Part shown: positions 1 to 6,171 of the stretch, piece after piece | Position numbering within the stretch: position 1 is the stretch's first letter | Layout: every line of letters begins with the position of its first letter | NCBI GenBank assembly: GCA_018894655.1 | Contig: JAHIPE010000084.1 | Coordinates: forward strand, 1-10,542 | DNA length: 10,542 nucleotides | Direction of reading: 5' to 3' | Source: Actinomycetota bacterium | GTDB taxonomy: Bacteria; Actinomycetota; Geothermincolia; Fen-727; Anoxymicrobiaceae | The notes under the pieces: model-generated | Told to the model about the DNA's origin: nothing | The model's database searches: none | What the model saw: the letters and a program-made list of their open reading frames with translations, nothing else | Made by a program: the position numbers and the translations under genes

Positions 1-463
1 CCTTCCGCTCCCCCTCGCCCTCGACGCCCATGACAACCTCGGAGAACATCTGGATGAACCTCCGGTAGGAATCGTAGGCGAAGCGCTCGTTCCCGGTCTG
101 CCGGGCCAGCCCCACCACCGACCGGTCGTTCAGTCCCAGGTTCAGCACGGTGTCCATCATCCCCGGCATGCTCACCCGAGCGCCGGACCTTACCGACACC
201 AGCAGGGGGTCGTCCGCATCCCCGAACTTCTTTCCCATGTCCCGCTCCAGCGCGTCGAGGTGCCCGGATATCTCATCCTCGAGCCCCGGGGGGTACGCGT
301 CGTTCTCCGAGTAGTAGGCACACGCCTCCGTGGTGATTGTAAAACCCGGCGGCACCGGTATCCCCAGGCCGTTCATCTCGGCGAGGTTCGCCCCCTTGCC
401 GCCGAGCAGGTTCTTCATCCCCCTGTTTCCCTCTCCGAAGTCATAGACGTACTTTGTGCCCAC
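1..463 (-). CDS. ppdK: Pyruvate, phosphate dikinase, N-terminal part (runs off the window)
   Basis: Pyruvate phosphate dikinase interconverts ATP + phosphate + pyruvate and AMP + pyrophosphate + phosphoenolpyruvate in the cytoplasm, and serves gluconeogenesis or PPi-linked glycolysis in anaerobes. The 154 visible codons match the N-terminus of the nucleotide-binding domain: KYVYDFGEG near residue 4, LLGGKGANLAEM at 19-30 (the Lys is residue 23), PVPPGFTITTEAC at 36-48, and SVRSGARVSMPGMMDTVLNL at 90-109 with the conserved Arg92. The start is taken as GTG at 463-461 because it gives the usual family N-terminus and is preceded by AGAAGGGGG (480-472) with eight bases between. The rest of the gene, including the phosphohistidine and PEP-binding domains, lies beyond base 1. 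It follows glyS on the same strand after a 186-base gap, so it may be read through from glyQS or have its own promoter; I see no convincing promoter. Identity is clear from the motifs; the exact start is slightly less certain. Confidence 0.93.
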   Translation of the reverse strand, partial: MGTKYVYDFGEGNRGMKNLLGGKGANLAEMNGLGIPVPPGFTITTEACAYYSENDAYPPGLEDEISGHLDALERDMGKKFGDADDPLLVSVRSGARVSMPGMMDTVLNLGLNDRSVVGLARQTGNERFAYDSYRRFIQMFSEVVMGVEGEGERK

Positions 464-480
464 CTCGTATACCCCCTTCT

Positions 481-517
481 GACACAAACCATTGGCTTTG
501 CTTGTTGCGTTTGTGCC
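481..517 (-). promoter_or_regulatory. Stem-loop directly upstream of the ppdK ribosome binding site
   Basis: On the minus strand, GGCACAAAC (517-509) can pair along its full length with GTTTGTGTC (489-481), using one G-U pair in RNA, around a 19-base loop. The 3' arm ends one base before AGAAGGGGG (480-472), the ppdK Shine-Dalgarno. The stem is moderate in A/T content while its surroundings are very G/C-rich. It could affect access to the ribosome binding site or protect an mRNA 5' end. No ligand-binding consensus was recognised, so a regulatory role is inference only. Confidence 0.35.
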
Positions 518-534
518 TGGTTCCTTTTTTTCCT

Positions 535-637
535 CCTCCCCCTCGTAGGGGGAGGATTGAATCCACCCCAGCCCTCCCCCTCAGAACCCCCCATCCCAAC
601 CTTCCCCCCAGCGGGGGGAAGGGGCGGAGGGGGGAGG
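535..637. repeat. G/C-rich palindromic intergenic repeat with two perfect hairpins
   Basis: The gap between glyS and ppdK holds two perfect inverted repeats: CCTCCCCCT (535-543) with AGGGGGAGG (547-555) around a three-base loop, and CCTTCCCCCC (600-609) with GGGGGGAAGG (613-622) around a three-base loop. A further imperfect pair, CCCTCCCCCTC (572-582) and the G-rich run at 626-637, brackets the second hairpin. The whole block looks like a REP/MITE-type dispersed palindromic element of the kind common in bacterial intergenic DNA. Neither hairpin is followed by a T tract on the minus strand, so it is not a standard intrinsic terminator for glyS, although it could stall exonucleases and protect the glyQS mRNA 3' end. 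Whether it recurs elsewhere in the genome cannot be seen here. Confidence 0.6.
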
Positions 638-649
638 GGACAGAGTGCG

Positions 650-2728
650 CTAATCCCAGGTCAGCAGCGAGAAATCGGCGATTCTGTGGAACAACACATC
701 GATGCTAGCCAGCAGGGACAACCGGTTAACCCGTATCCCGGGATCCTCGTCCATTATCAGCACATCGTCGAAAAGCGTGTCGACCGGCCCACAGACCGGC
801 TCCAGGGCTGCAATCGCCGCCTCGAAATCGAGCCGCCGGCACGCGTCAATCAGCCTGACCTCCGCCTCGCCCGCCAGAGCGAAGACCTCCCTCTCGATAT
901 CCTCGGTGAAAAGCTCCTCGGACACCTCCGCGGTCTCCTGGCCGCGAGACAGGTTGTGACAGCGCTCAAAGGCAGTGTACATGCGCTCCAACAACCCCTC
1001 CTCCCGTGCCCTGGCCAGCGACTCCAGCCGCTTCTTCACCGACAGCGGCCGGTCCCAGTCCACCGCCAGCACCGCCTCCACCAGGTCGTAGCGGTACCCC
1101 GCCTCTGTGAAGAACACCCTCTCCCTGCCGGAGAAGAACTCCTCAAACGCGCTCTCGGCTTCGGCGGTCCATGAGTAGCCGTGCGACTCCGACTGCAGCT
1201 CGGCCGCCGATGAGCTCACCATCTCGCCGACCGAGAGCGGCAGCCCCCTCTCTATCATGATGAGCGTCATCCCCAGGGCCTGCCGACGGAGCGCGTAAGG
1301 GTCCTCGGAGCCCGTGGGCACGTGCCCCAGGCCAAACGAAGCCGCCAGGTTGTCCGCCTTCTCGGCAAGCGACAGGGCCGCTCCCTCCACGCTCCAGGGA
1401 ATTGCGTCCCCCGTCCTCCGGGGGAGGTACTGCTCCCGGATAGCCTCCGCTACCCTCTCGTCCTCACCGGACCTCGCGGCATAGATAGAGCCCATTACCC
1501 CCTGGAGCGCCGGGAACTCCACGACCATATGTGTCACCAGGTCGCACTTGGAGAGGGAAGCCGCCCGCCTGGCCCTTCCCACGGTATCACCGTCCAGGCC
1601 CAGGGAGTCTCCGATCCTGCCCACAAGCGTCGATAGCCGCGTGGACTTCTCGGCCATGCTCCCCAGTTCGGACTGGTACACCACGTGCTCCAGGTCCCGG
1701 GCCCTGTCGGCCAGCGGCCTCTTCAAGTCCTCTTTGAAGAAGAACTCCGCGTCGGAGAGGCGAGCGGCAAGTACACGCTCGTGCCCCCTTCTTATAAGCT
1801 CTCCGCAGCCCGCGTCGCCGTTTTGAACCGCCAGGAACCCCGCCTGTAACGCTCCTTGCGAATCCTCCACCGGGAAGTACCGCTGGTGGTCCTCCATGGC
1901 GTGCACCAGCACCTCTCGCGGCAGGTCAAGGAACCGCCGGTCAAATCGCCCCAGTAGCACACCCGGCCACTCGACAAGCTGGATGACCTCTTCCAGGACG
2001 CCGTCATCCACGACCGGTACCATACCCTCCCCCGCGCACGCCTCCTCTGTGGACTCGAGGATCATGGCACGCCTGCGGTCCTGGTCGACCACCACCTTCT
2101 CTCGCTCGAGCAGCCCCTCGTAGGAATCCGGGCCATCAACGATTACCTCGCCGCTGGAGAGGTACCGGTGGCCGTACGTCACGTTGGACGATTCCAGTTC
2201 CCCGAAGCGGAACGGTACCACCTCTCCATCCGCTATCGCCAACAGCCAGCGAACGGGGCGGCTGAACCGCGCCTCGCCATCTCCCCAGCGCATCGACTTC
2301 TTGAACCTGAGCGATCCCACCAGCTCGGCCAGCAGGCTTGGCAGGACCTCCAGGGCGGGCTCGCCCTCAACCCACGACACCGCGAAGACGTAGCTGCCCT
2401 TGGTTGTGTCCTCGACGGACAGGTCGTCCACCAGGGCGCCCTGCGACCTGGCAAAGCCAACCGCCGCCTTGGTCCACGACCCGTCTTCGTCCTTCGCCGC
2501 GGCCAGCGGCGGTCCTCTCTTCTTGCTCACCTCGGGTGATGCCACCTCTGGAATCCCGGTCACAACCGCGGCCAGGCGGCGTGGCGTCCCCAGCACCCGA
2601 ACCGTTCCGGCGGCGGCGAGCCTGGCGCCCTCCAGGAGCCCGGGGAGCCTGCCCTCTATCTGGGAGATACCGGAGTAGGTCGCCGAGGCCGGCAGTTCCT
2701 CAGTTCCTATCTCAATCAGAAGATCCAC
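650..2728 (-). CDS. glyS: Glycine--tRNA ligase, beta subunit
   Basis: This is the beta subunit of the tetrameric (alpha2 beta2) bacterial glycyl-tRNA synthetase, which binds and orients tRNA-Gly while the alpha subunit activates glycine. The 692 residues match the usual length. Family landmarks appear in order: LLIEIGTEELP at 3-13, GTPRRLA at 47-53, KSMRWGDGEARFSRPVRWLL at 144-163, VEWPGVLLGRFD at 252-263, AMEDHQRYFP at 277-286, THMVVEFPALQGVMGS at 399-414, EDPYALRRQALG at 475-486, and FDDVLIMDEDPGIRVNRLSL at 653-672 in the C-terminal tRNA-anticodon-binding region. Translation starts at GTG 2728-2726, giving the standard family N-terminus, with AGAAGGA just upstream; this SD begins within the glyQ stop codon. 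Only 13 bases separate it from glyQ, which implies coupled translation in equimolar amounts. No frameshift or missing block was seen. Confidence 0.97.
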   Translation of the reverse strand: MDLLIEIGTEELPASATYSGISQIEGRLPGLLEGARLAAAGTVRVLGTPRRLAAVVTGIPEVASPEVSKKRGPPLAAAKDEDGSWTKAAVGFARSQGALVDDLSVEDTTKGSYVFAVSWVEGEPALEVLPSLLAELVGSLRFKKSMRWGDGEARFSRPVRWLLAIADGEVVPFRFGELESSNVTYGHRYLSSGEVIVDGPDSYEGLLEREKVVVDQDRRRAMILESTEEACAGEGMVPVVDDGVLEEVIQLVEWPGVLLGRFDRRFLDLPREVLVHAMEDHQRYFPVEDSQGALQAGFLAVQNGDAGCGELIRRGHERVLAARLSDAEFFFKEDLKRPLADRARDLEHVVYQSELGSMAEKSTRLSTLVGRIGDSLGLDGDTVGRARRAASLSKCDLVTHMVVEFPALQGVMGSIYAARSGEDERVAEAIREQYLPRRTGDAIPWSVEGAALSLAEKADNLAASFGLGHVPTGSEDPYALRRQALGMTLIMIERGLPLSVGEMVSSSAAELQSESHGYSWTAEAESAFEEFFSGRERVFFTEAGYRYDLVEAVLAVDWDRPLSVKKRLESLARAREEGLLERMYTAFERCHNLSRGQETAEVSEELFTEDIEREVFALAGEAEVRLIDACRRLDFEAAIAALEPVCGPVDTLFDDVLIMDEDPGIRVNRLSLLASIDVLFHRIADFSLLTWD

Positions 2729-2741
2729 GTCCGTTTTCCTT

Positions 2742-3623
2742 CTAAGCCCAGGCCCCCGCCAGCGGGTGGCCCTCCTCCTCGCGCCATTCCAGGTAGAGCC
2801 GGGCGCAGGCGCGGGATAGAGCGCGCACCCTGGCTATAAAAGATATCCGTTCGGTAACGCTGATCGCGCCGCGTGCGTCCAGCAGGTTGAACACGTGAGA
2901 GCACTTGAGGCACGCCTCGTAAGCGGGGTAAAGGAGCCCCTTCTCGGCAAGCCCTCGCGACTCGCCCTCGAAGTCGGAGAACAGACGGTACAGCAGTGTG
3001 GTGTCCGCCTCCTCGAACGCGTACCGCGACATCTCGACCTCCGTTTGGCGGAACAGCTCACCGTAGGAGACCTCCTCACTCCAGGCGACGTCGAAGATAC
3101 TGTCGATGTCCTGCACGTACATCGCGATCCGCTCCAGGCCGTAGGTGATCTCCGCCGACACCGGCCGGCAGTCGAACCCACCCACCTGCTGGAAGTAAGT
3201 GAACTGGGTTATCTCCATGCCGTCCAGCCAGACCTCCCATCCGAGCCCCCAGGCTCCCAGCGTAGGCGACTCCCAGTCGTCCTCCACGAACCGGATATCG
3301 TGCTCGCGCACCTCGATCCCCAGCGCGAAAAGGCTCCGGAGGTAAAGCTCAATGATGTCGTCCGGCGATGGTTTCGCTATCACCTGGAACTGGAAATGCC
3401 GCCCCACCCGGCTCGGGTTCTCCCCGTAGCGGCCGTCCGTGGGACGCCGCGACGGCTGAACGTAGGCGACACGCCACGGCTCCGGACCCAGGCACCTGAG
3501 CAGGGTCGCCGGGTGGAACGTTCCCGCCCCCACCTCCAGGTCGTACGGCTGGGCGAGCACGTAGCCCCTCTGGGCCCAGTACTCCTCCAGGCACAGGATT
3601 ATCCCCTGTAATGTCATCGCCAT
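2742..3623 (-). CDS. glyQ: Glycine--tRNA ligase, alpha subunit
   Basis: This is the catalytic alpha subunit of heterotetrameric glycyl-tRNA synthetase, a class II enzyme that forms glycyl-adenylate in the cytoplasm. At 293 residues it has the normal length. Signature blocks are QPYDLEVGAGTFHPATLLR at 25-43, GPEPWRVAYVQPSRRPTDGR at 46-65 (class II motif 2 region), RYGENPSR at 65-72 (most relatives read ENPNR), WEVWLDGMEITQFTYFQQVG at 129-148, and EITYGLERIAMYVQ at 158-171 (motif 3 region). Two ATG codons are possible, at residues 1 and 3. The first (3623-3621) is preferred because GGAG lies nine bases upstream of it. The gene starts 22 bases after the stop of the membrane-protein gene and ends 13 bases before glyS, so the three form one apparent operon. 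Bacteria with this split enzyme usually lack the single-chain GlyRS; in Actinomycetota that is more typical of deep-branching anaerobes. Confidence 0.97.
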   Translation of the reverse strand: MAMTLQGIILCLEEYWAQRGYVLAQPYDLEVGAGTFHPATLLRCLGPEPWRVAYVQPSRRPTDGRYGENPSRVGRHFQFQVIAKPSPDDIIELYLRSLFALGIEVREHDIRFVEDDWESPTLGAWGLGWEVWLDGMEITQFTYFQQVGGFDCRPVSAEITYGLERIAMYVQDIDSIFDVAWSEEVSYGELFRQTEVEMSRYAFEEADTTLLYRLFSDFEGESRGLAEKGLLYPAYEACLKCSHVFNLLDARGAISVTERISFIARVRALSRACARLYLEWREEEGHPLAGAWA

Positions 3624-3645
3624 CTGATGGTTCTCCGTCCCTTCC

Positions 3646-4692
3646 TCATGTGATCAGTACCGCCAGAAACGGGTAAAGGCCGAGGGCAACAATCCCGGCC
3701 AGTAGAGAGTATTCTAACCCCTTCTTCCAGTAAAGGTAACCCAGCATGCCCACCAGCGATAGTGCAAAGAAGAACGAGCCGGCCAGGGCGATTACGACCT
3801 TGTCGCCCGACGAACTGCTTATCATGTAGAAGTAACCGAAAGCCAGAAGCGTTGCGGCGACGATTCCTGCCCAGTGGGGCTCCACCTTCAGGCGCCCGCT
3901 CCTGGTGAACATCCAGACCAACGCCGACACCGCGAGGAACACGAACAGGACCTGGTTGTTTATCGCCAGGTTGATGAAGTTCAGTGAGCTCTTCCAGGCG
4001 GGATACTCCTGTATCCGGGTTTCTCCCGCCAGGCCCAACGCCTCCCCGGTGATCGTCGACAACAGCAGCACCACCAGGGTGGCTATCCCCCAGGGCACCG
4101 CGTTTATCAGCATGTCCCAGGCATCGGAGAGCCGTCCCTCGCCCGATAGCGCCCTGTCAAGGACAGGCGTCCCCATATCCGTCCTCCGGGACACGTTGAT
4201 CGCCAGGAAGGTGAAGATAGCGCCCTGGAGGACGAGGATGAGGGCCTGGTAGAGCAGGAAATCCCCGAACACCGGCTTCTTCGGCTCCTGCGGCTTCTCC
4301 TTCTCGTGCTCCTTTCGCTCCTCCTTGGTCTTGTACTTGTTCTCCCACTCCTTCAGCTGGGCCGGATACTCCTCCCCCAGTTCCTGGTACTGCTCGTTTG
4401 CGACATCGGTCCACAGGGGGTACTGCAGCAGAGCCCCCAGGGCCAGTAGAGCCATTATCGCCAGGAATACCTTCATCTCCAGGGTACCCCTCCGGACGAT
4501 GTTCCACTGCTCCCCCCGACCGCCTTCCGGCCGGTCCCTCGCCCCCGCCCCGGGGGCCTTCTTCCCGGCGGGCGCCTTCCCCCCGGTCTTCTCGGCGTCG
4601 GGCGGCTCTACCTTTTTCCCCGTGGCATACGTCGCCCTCTGCCCGCCGGCCGCGAGCTTTTTCTTCTTTTTTTTCTGCTTCTTCGAGGCCAT
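3646..4692 (-). CDS. Lysine-rich seven-span membrane protein of unknown function heading the glyQS operon
   Basis: I do not recognise this 348-residue protein. Residues 1-70 are a hydrophilic, positively charged, low-complexity tail that begins with a run of lysines (4-12) and is rich in Gly, Pro, Ala and Lys, so it is probably cytoplasmic. Seven hydrophobic segments follow at about 74-93, 144-166, 196-215, 245-263, 274-291, 298-321 and 328-347. Between the first two lies a charged, helix-prone loop (about 95-140) rich in Glu and Lys. The spacing of the segments suggests an integral inner-membrane protein that ends almost inside its last helix. The start at ATG 4692-4690 is supported by GAAGGTGAG immediately upstream. 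The last gene bases lie 22 bases from glyQ, and the glyQ ribosome site is in that gap, so it is probably the first gene of a membrane protein-glyQ-glyS transcript. A transporter-like or YIP1-like membrane role is possible, but no catalytic or binding motif supports it. Confidence 0.85.
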   Translation of the reverse strand: MASKKQKKKKKKLAAGGQRATYATGKKVEPPDAEKTGGKAPAGKKAPGAGARDRPEGGRGEQWNIVRRGTLEMKVFLAIMALLALGALLQYPLWTDVANEQYQELGEEYPAQLKEWENKYKTKEERKEHEKEKPQEPKKPVFGDFLLYQALILVLQGAIFTFLAINVSRRTDMGTPVLDRALSGEGRLSDAWDMLINAVPWGIATLVVLLLSTITGEALGLAGETRIQEYPAWKSSLNFINLAINNQVLFVFLAVSALVWMFTRSGRLKVEPHWAGIVAATLLAFGYFYMISSSSGDKVVIALAGSFFFALSLVGMLGYLYWKKGLEYSLLAGIVALGLYPFLAVLIT

Positions 4693-4702
4693 CTCACCTT
4701 CA

Positions 4703-4728
4703 GCGGAGCGCGGTCCGCGCGCTTCCGC
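4703..4728 (-). promoter_or_regulatory. G/C-rich inverted repeat in the leader of the minus-strand operon
   Basis: GCGCGG (4708-4713) and CCGCGC (4715-4720) form a 13-base inverted repeat centred on one base, flanked by GCGGA (4703-4707) and TCCGC (4724-4728), which can extend the pairing across a three-base bulge. It lies just upstream of the ribosome site of the membrane-protein gene and downstream of the A/T-rich promoter-like island. It could be an operator half-site pair or a leader hairpin. In DNA this G/C-rich such repeats arise easily by chance, so support is modest. Confidence 0.25.
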
Positions 4729-4746
4729 CTACCTCCCCCCCCGTCC

Positions 4747-4776
4747 TACACTTAAAGCTAGCGACTATTCTATAAT
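4747..4776 (+). promoter_or_regulatory. Putative promoter of the acyl-CoA dehydrogenase gene
   Basis: A perfect -10 hexamer, TATAAT, sits at 4771-4776 in an A/T-rich island (about 4750-4785) that stands out in this G/C-rich DNA. The best -35 candidate, TACACT (4747-4752), shares three of six bases with TTGACA at an 18-base spacing, so it is weak. The start of transcription would be near 4783, giving a leader of about 67 bases before the ATG at 4850. The same island must also serve, or lie near, the promoter of the divergent membrane protein-glyQS operon, for which TAGAAT-like and TATTAT-like hexamers exist on the minus strand without a clear -35. Confidence 0.45.
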
Positions 4777-4849
4777 AAATATCGACCGATACGGTTCCCG
4801 CGAGGGGAAACGAGCAACCCGCGGGGCAGATCTACCACTAGGAGGAGCC

Positions 4850-6088
4850 ATGTTTGACTTCCTGATGAACGACGAGCAGAAATCCCTGCAGGAAGAAGCA
4901 AGGGATTTCGCCCGGTCGGTGGACCGGCAGTACATACTGGACCTCGACGCCGAGAAGATCCAGTACCCCAAGGAGATACTCCAGGAGGCCGGGCGCAGGA
5001 ACCTCCTGGGCTTGCGGTTCCCCGAGAAGTACGGTGGGCGGGGCCTGGGGTGGACCGACGAGATAATCGCCCTGGAGGAGATTGCCACGCTGGGCATACC
5101 CCCTTCCTGCCTCTACGGCCTGGTGTCTATCGTCGGGGAGTGCATCAACGAGTTCGGCAACGAGGAGCAGAAGGAGAGGTACCTGAAGCCCACCCTCGAG
5201 GGAAAGAAATTCTGCTCGAAGGCCCTGACCGAGCCCCGCGGTGGCTCCGACTTCTTCGGCGCCACCACCACCGCCCGAAAGGAAGGAGACCACTACATAC
5301 TCCACGGGCAGAAGAGGTTCATCGTGGGCGCCGAGGGGGCGGATTACTTCATGGTCTATGCCAAGACCGACCCCGACGCGGCGGACCCCCGGAACAGCCT
5401 CTCCTGCTTCCTGGTGGACCGCAACGACGACGTCGAGGTCAAGCACGTGTACGGGCTGATGGGCGCCCGGGGCGGAGGCACCGGCAGGGTGCTGTTCCGC
5501 GACACCCGTGTGCCGGCGGAGAACCTGGTCGGCGAGGAGAACGGTGCCGGCCGTATATTCTACCGCATGATGGTGCCCGAACGTATAACTAGCGCCGCCG
5601 GCGCCGTGGGCGGGGCGCGGGCATCCCTGGAGGTAGCGACCCGCTACAGCACCCGGCGCATGGCGTTCGGGCAGAGGATCAAGGAGTTCCAGGCGGTCTC
5701 CTTCAAGATCGCCGAGTCCATAACCGAGCTGGACGCCGCCAGGGGCCTGGTGTACGCCACCGCGAGGGCGCTGGACAGCGGGATACCGGCGGGGAGGGCG
5801 CGCCGCATGGTATCGGAGTCCAAGAAGTTCGCAACCGAGATGTCCTGGCACGTCATCAACCACTGCATGCAGGTCATGGGTGGCATCGGCTACACCAACG
5901 TTTACCCCATAGAGCGCGCCCTACGTGACTGCCGCCTCATCATGATATGGACCGGCACCAACGAGGTGATGAACCTCATCATCCAGCATGAGTTCTACAA
6001 GGAGATGGCCGACGGCAAGGCGGCCGGGCGCGACACCGAGTTCGACGCCCCCGAGGCGTTCAACGAGGAGGAGAAGATATTCGAGTAG
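4850..6088 (+). CDS. Acyl-CoA dehydrogenase family flavoprotein
   Basis: The protein belongs to the FAD-dependent acyl-CoA dehydrogenases, which oxidise an acyl-CoA to its 2,3-enoyl-CoA and pass electrons to an electron-transfer flavoprotein. The 412 residues show the full fold: an N-terminal helical domain with FPEKYGGRGLGWTDEI at 57-72, the middle beta domain with ALTEPRGGSD at 125-134, MAFGQRIKEFQAVSFKIAE at 271-289, and the C-terminal MGGIGYTNVYPIERALRDCR at 343-362 followed by IWTGTNEVM at 366-374. MCAD-type enzymes carry the catalytic Glu in the IYEGT motif; here that position is Thr368. A Glu (Glu244, in PERIT) occupies the site used as base by long-chain and isovaleryl-CoA dehydrogenases, so the enzyme is probably active with the alternative base. 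The open frame extends upstream to 4325, but ATG 4850 is chosen because AGGAGG ends four bases before it and the family N-terminus begins there. Substrate is not predictable; branched or long-chain acyl-CoA is a guess. Confidence 0.95.
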   Translation: MFDFLMNDEQKSLQEEARDFARSVDRQYILDLDAEKIQYPKEILQEAGRRNLLGLRFPEKYGGRGLGWTDEIIALEEIATLGIPPSCLYGLVSIVGECINEFGNEEQKERYLKPTLEGKKFCSKALTEPRGGSDFFGATTTARKEGDHYILHGQKRFIVGAEGADYFMVYAKTDPDAADPRNSLSCFLVDRNDDVEVKHVYGLMGARGGGTGRVLFRDTRVPAENLVGEENGAGRIFYRMMVPERITSAAGAVGGARASLEVATRYSTRRMAFGQRIKEFQAVSFKIAESITELDAARGLVYATARALDSGIPAGRARRMVSESKKFATEMSWHVINHCMQVMGGIGYTNVYPIERALRDCRLIMIWTGTNEVMNLIIQHEFYKEMADGKAAGRDTEFDAPEAFNEEEKIFE

Positions 6089-6171
6089 CCGCCGCCTATC
6101 CGGCCTGTCCGGTTTCCGCTTCCCGGGGGAGTAGGCGTGAAACAGGTAATCGTTCATGAGGAGGGCGCACC

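Noticed and set aside
535..622. Rho-independent terminator after glyS
   Set aside because: The hairpins are strong, but no T tract follows either of them in the direction of transcription; an A tract follows the first on the minus strand.
4795..4825. Inverted repeats in the acyl-CoA dehydrogenase leader (TTCCC/GGGAA and CCCGCG/CGCGGG)
   Set aside because: The stems are short, mutually exclusive and expected by chance in G/C-rich DNA; no riboswitch or operator consensus was recognised.
4693..4849. Possible T-box leader for the glyQS operon on the minus strand
   Set aside because: The stretch is short, and no T-box core (the AGGGTGGNACCGCG-type sequence) or following terminator was found. A superficially similar CGCGGGAACCG does not match the consensus.
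4325..4849. N-terminal extension of the acyl-CoA dehydrogenase frame
   Set aside because: The extension runs antisense through the membrane-protein gene, is serine- and phenylalanine-rich low-complexity translation, and lacks a ribosome site. The family N-terminus and the Shine-Dalgarno place the start at 4850.
4838..5863. Long open frame antisense to the acyl-CoA dehydrogenase
   Set aside because: It is a shadow of G/C-rich codon bias: its translation is Gly/Val/His/Leu-rich with no family features, while the plus-strand frame carries all dehydrogenase motifs.
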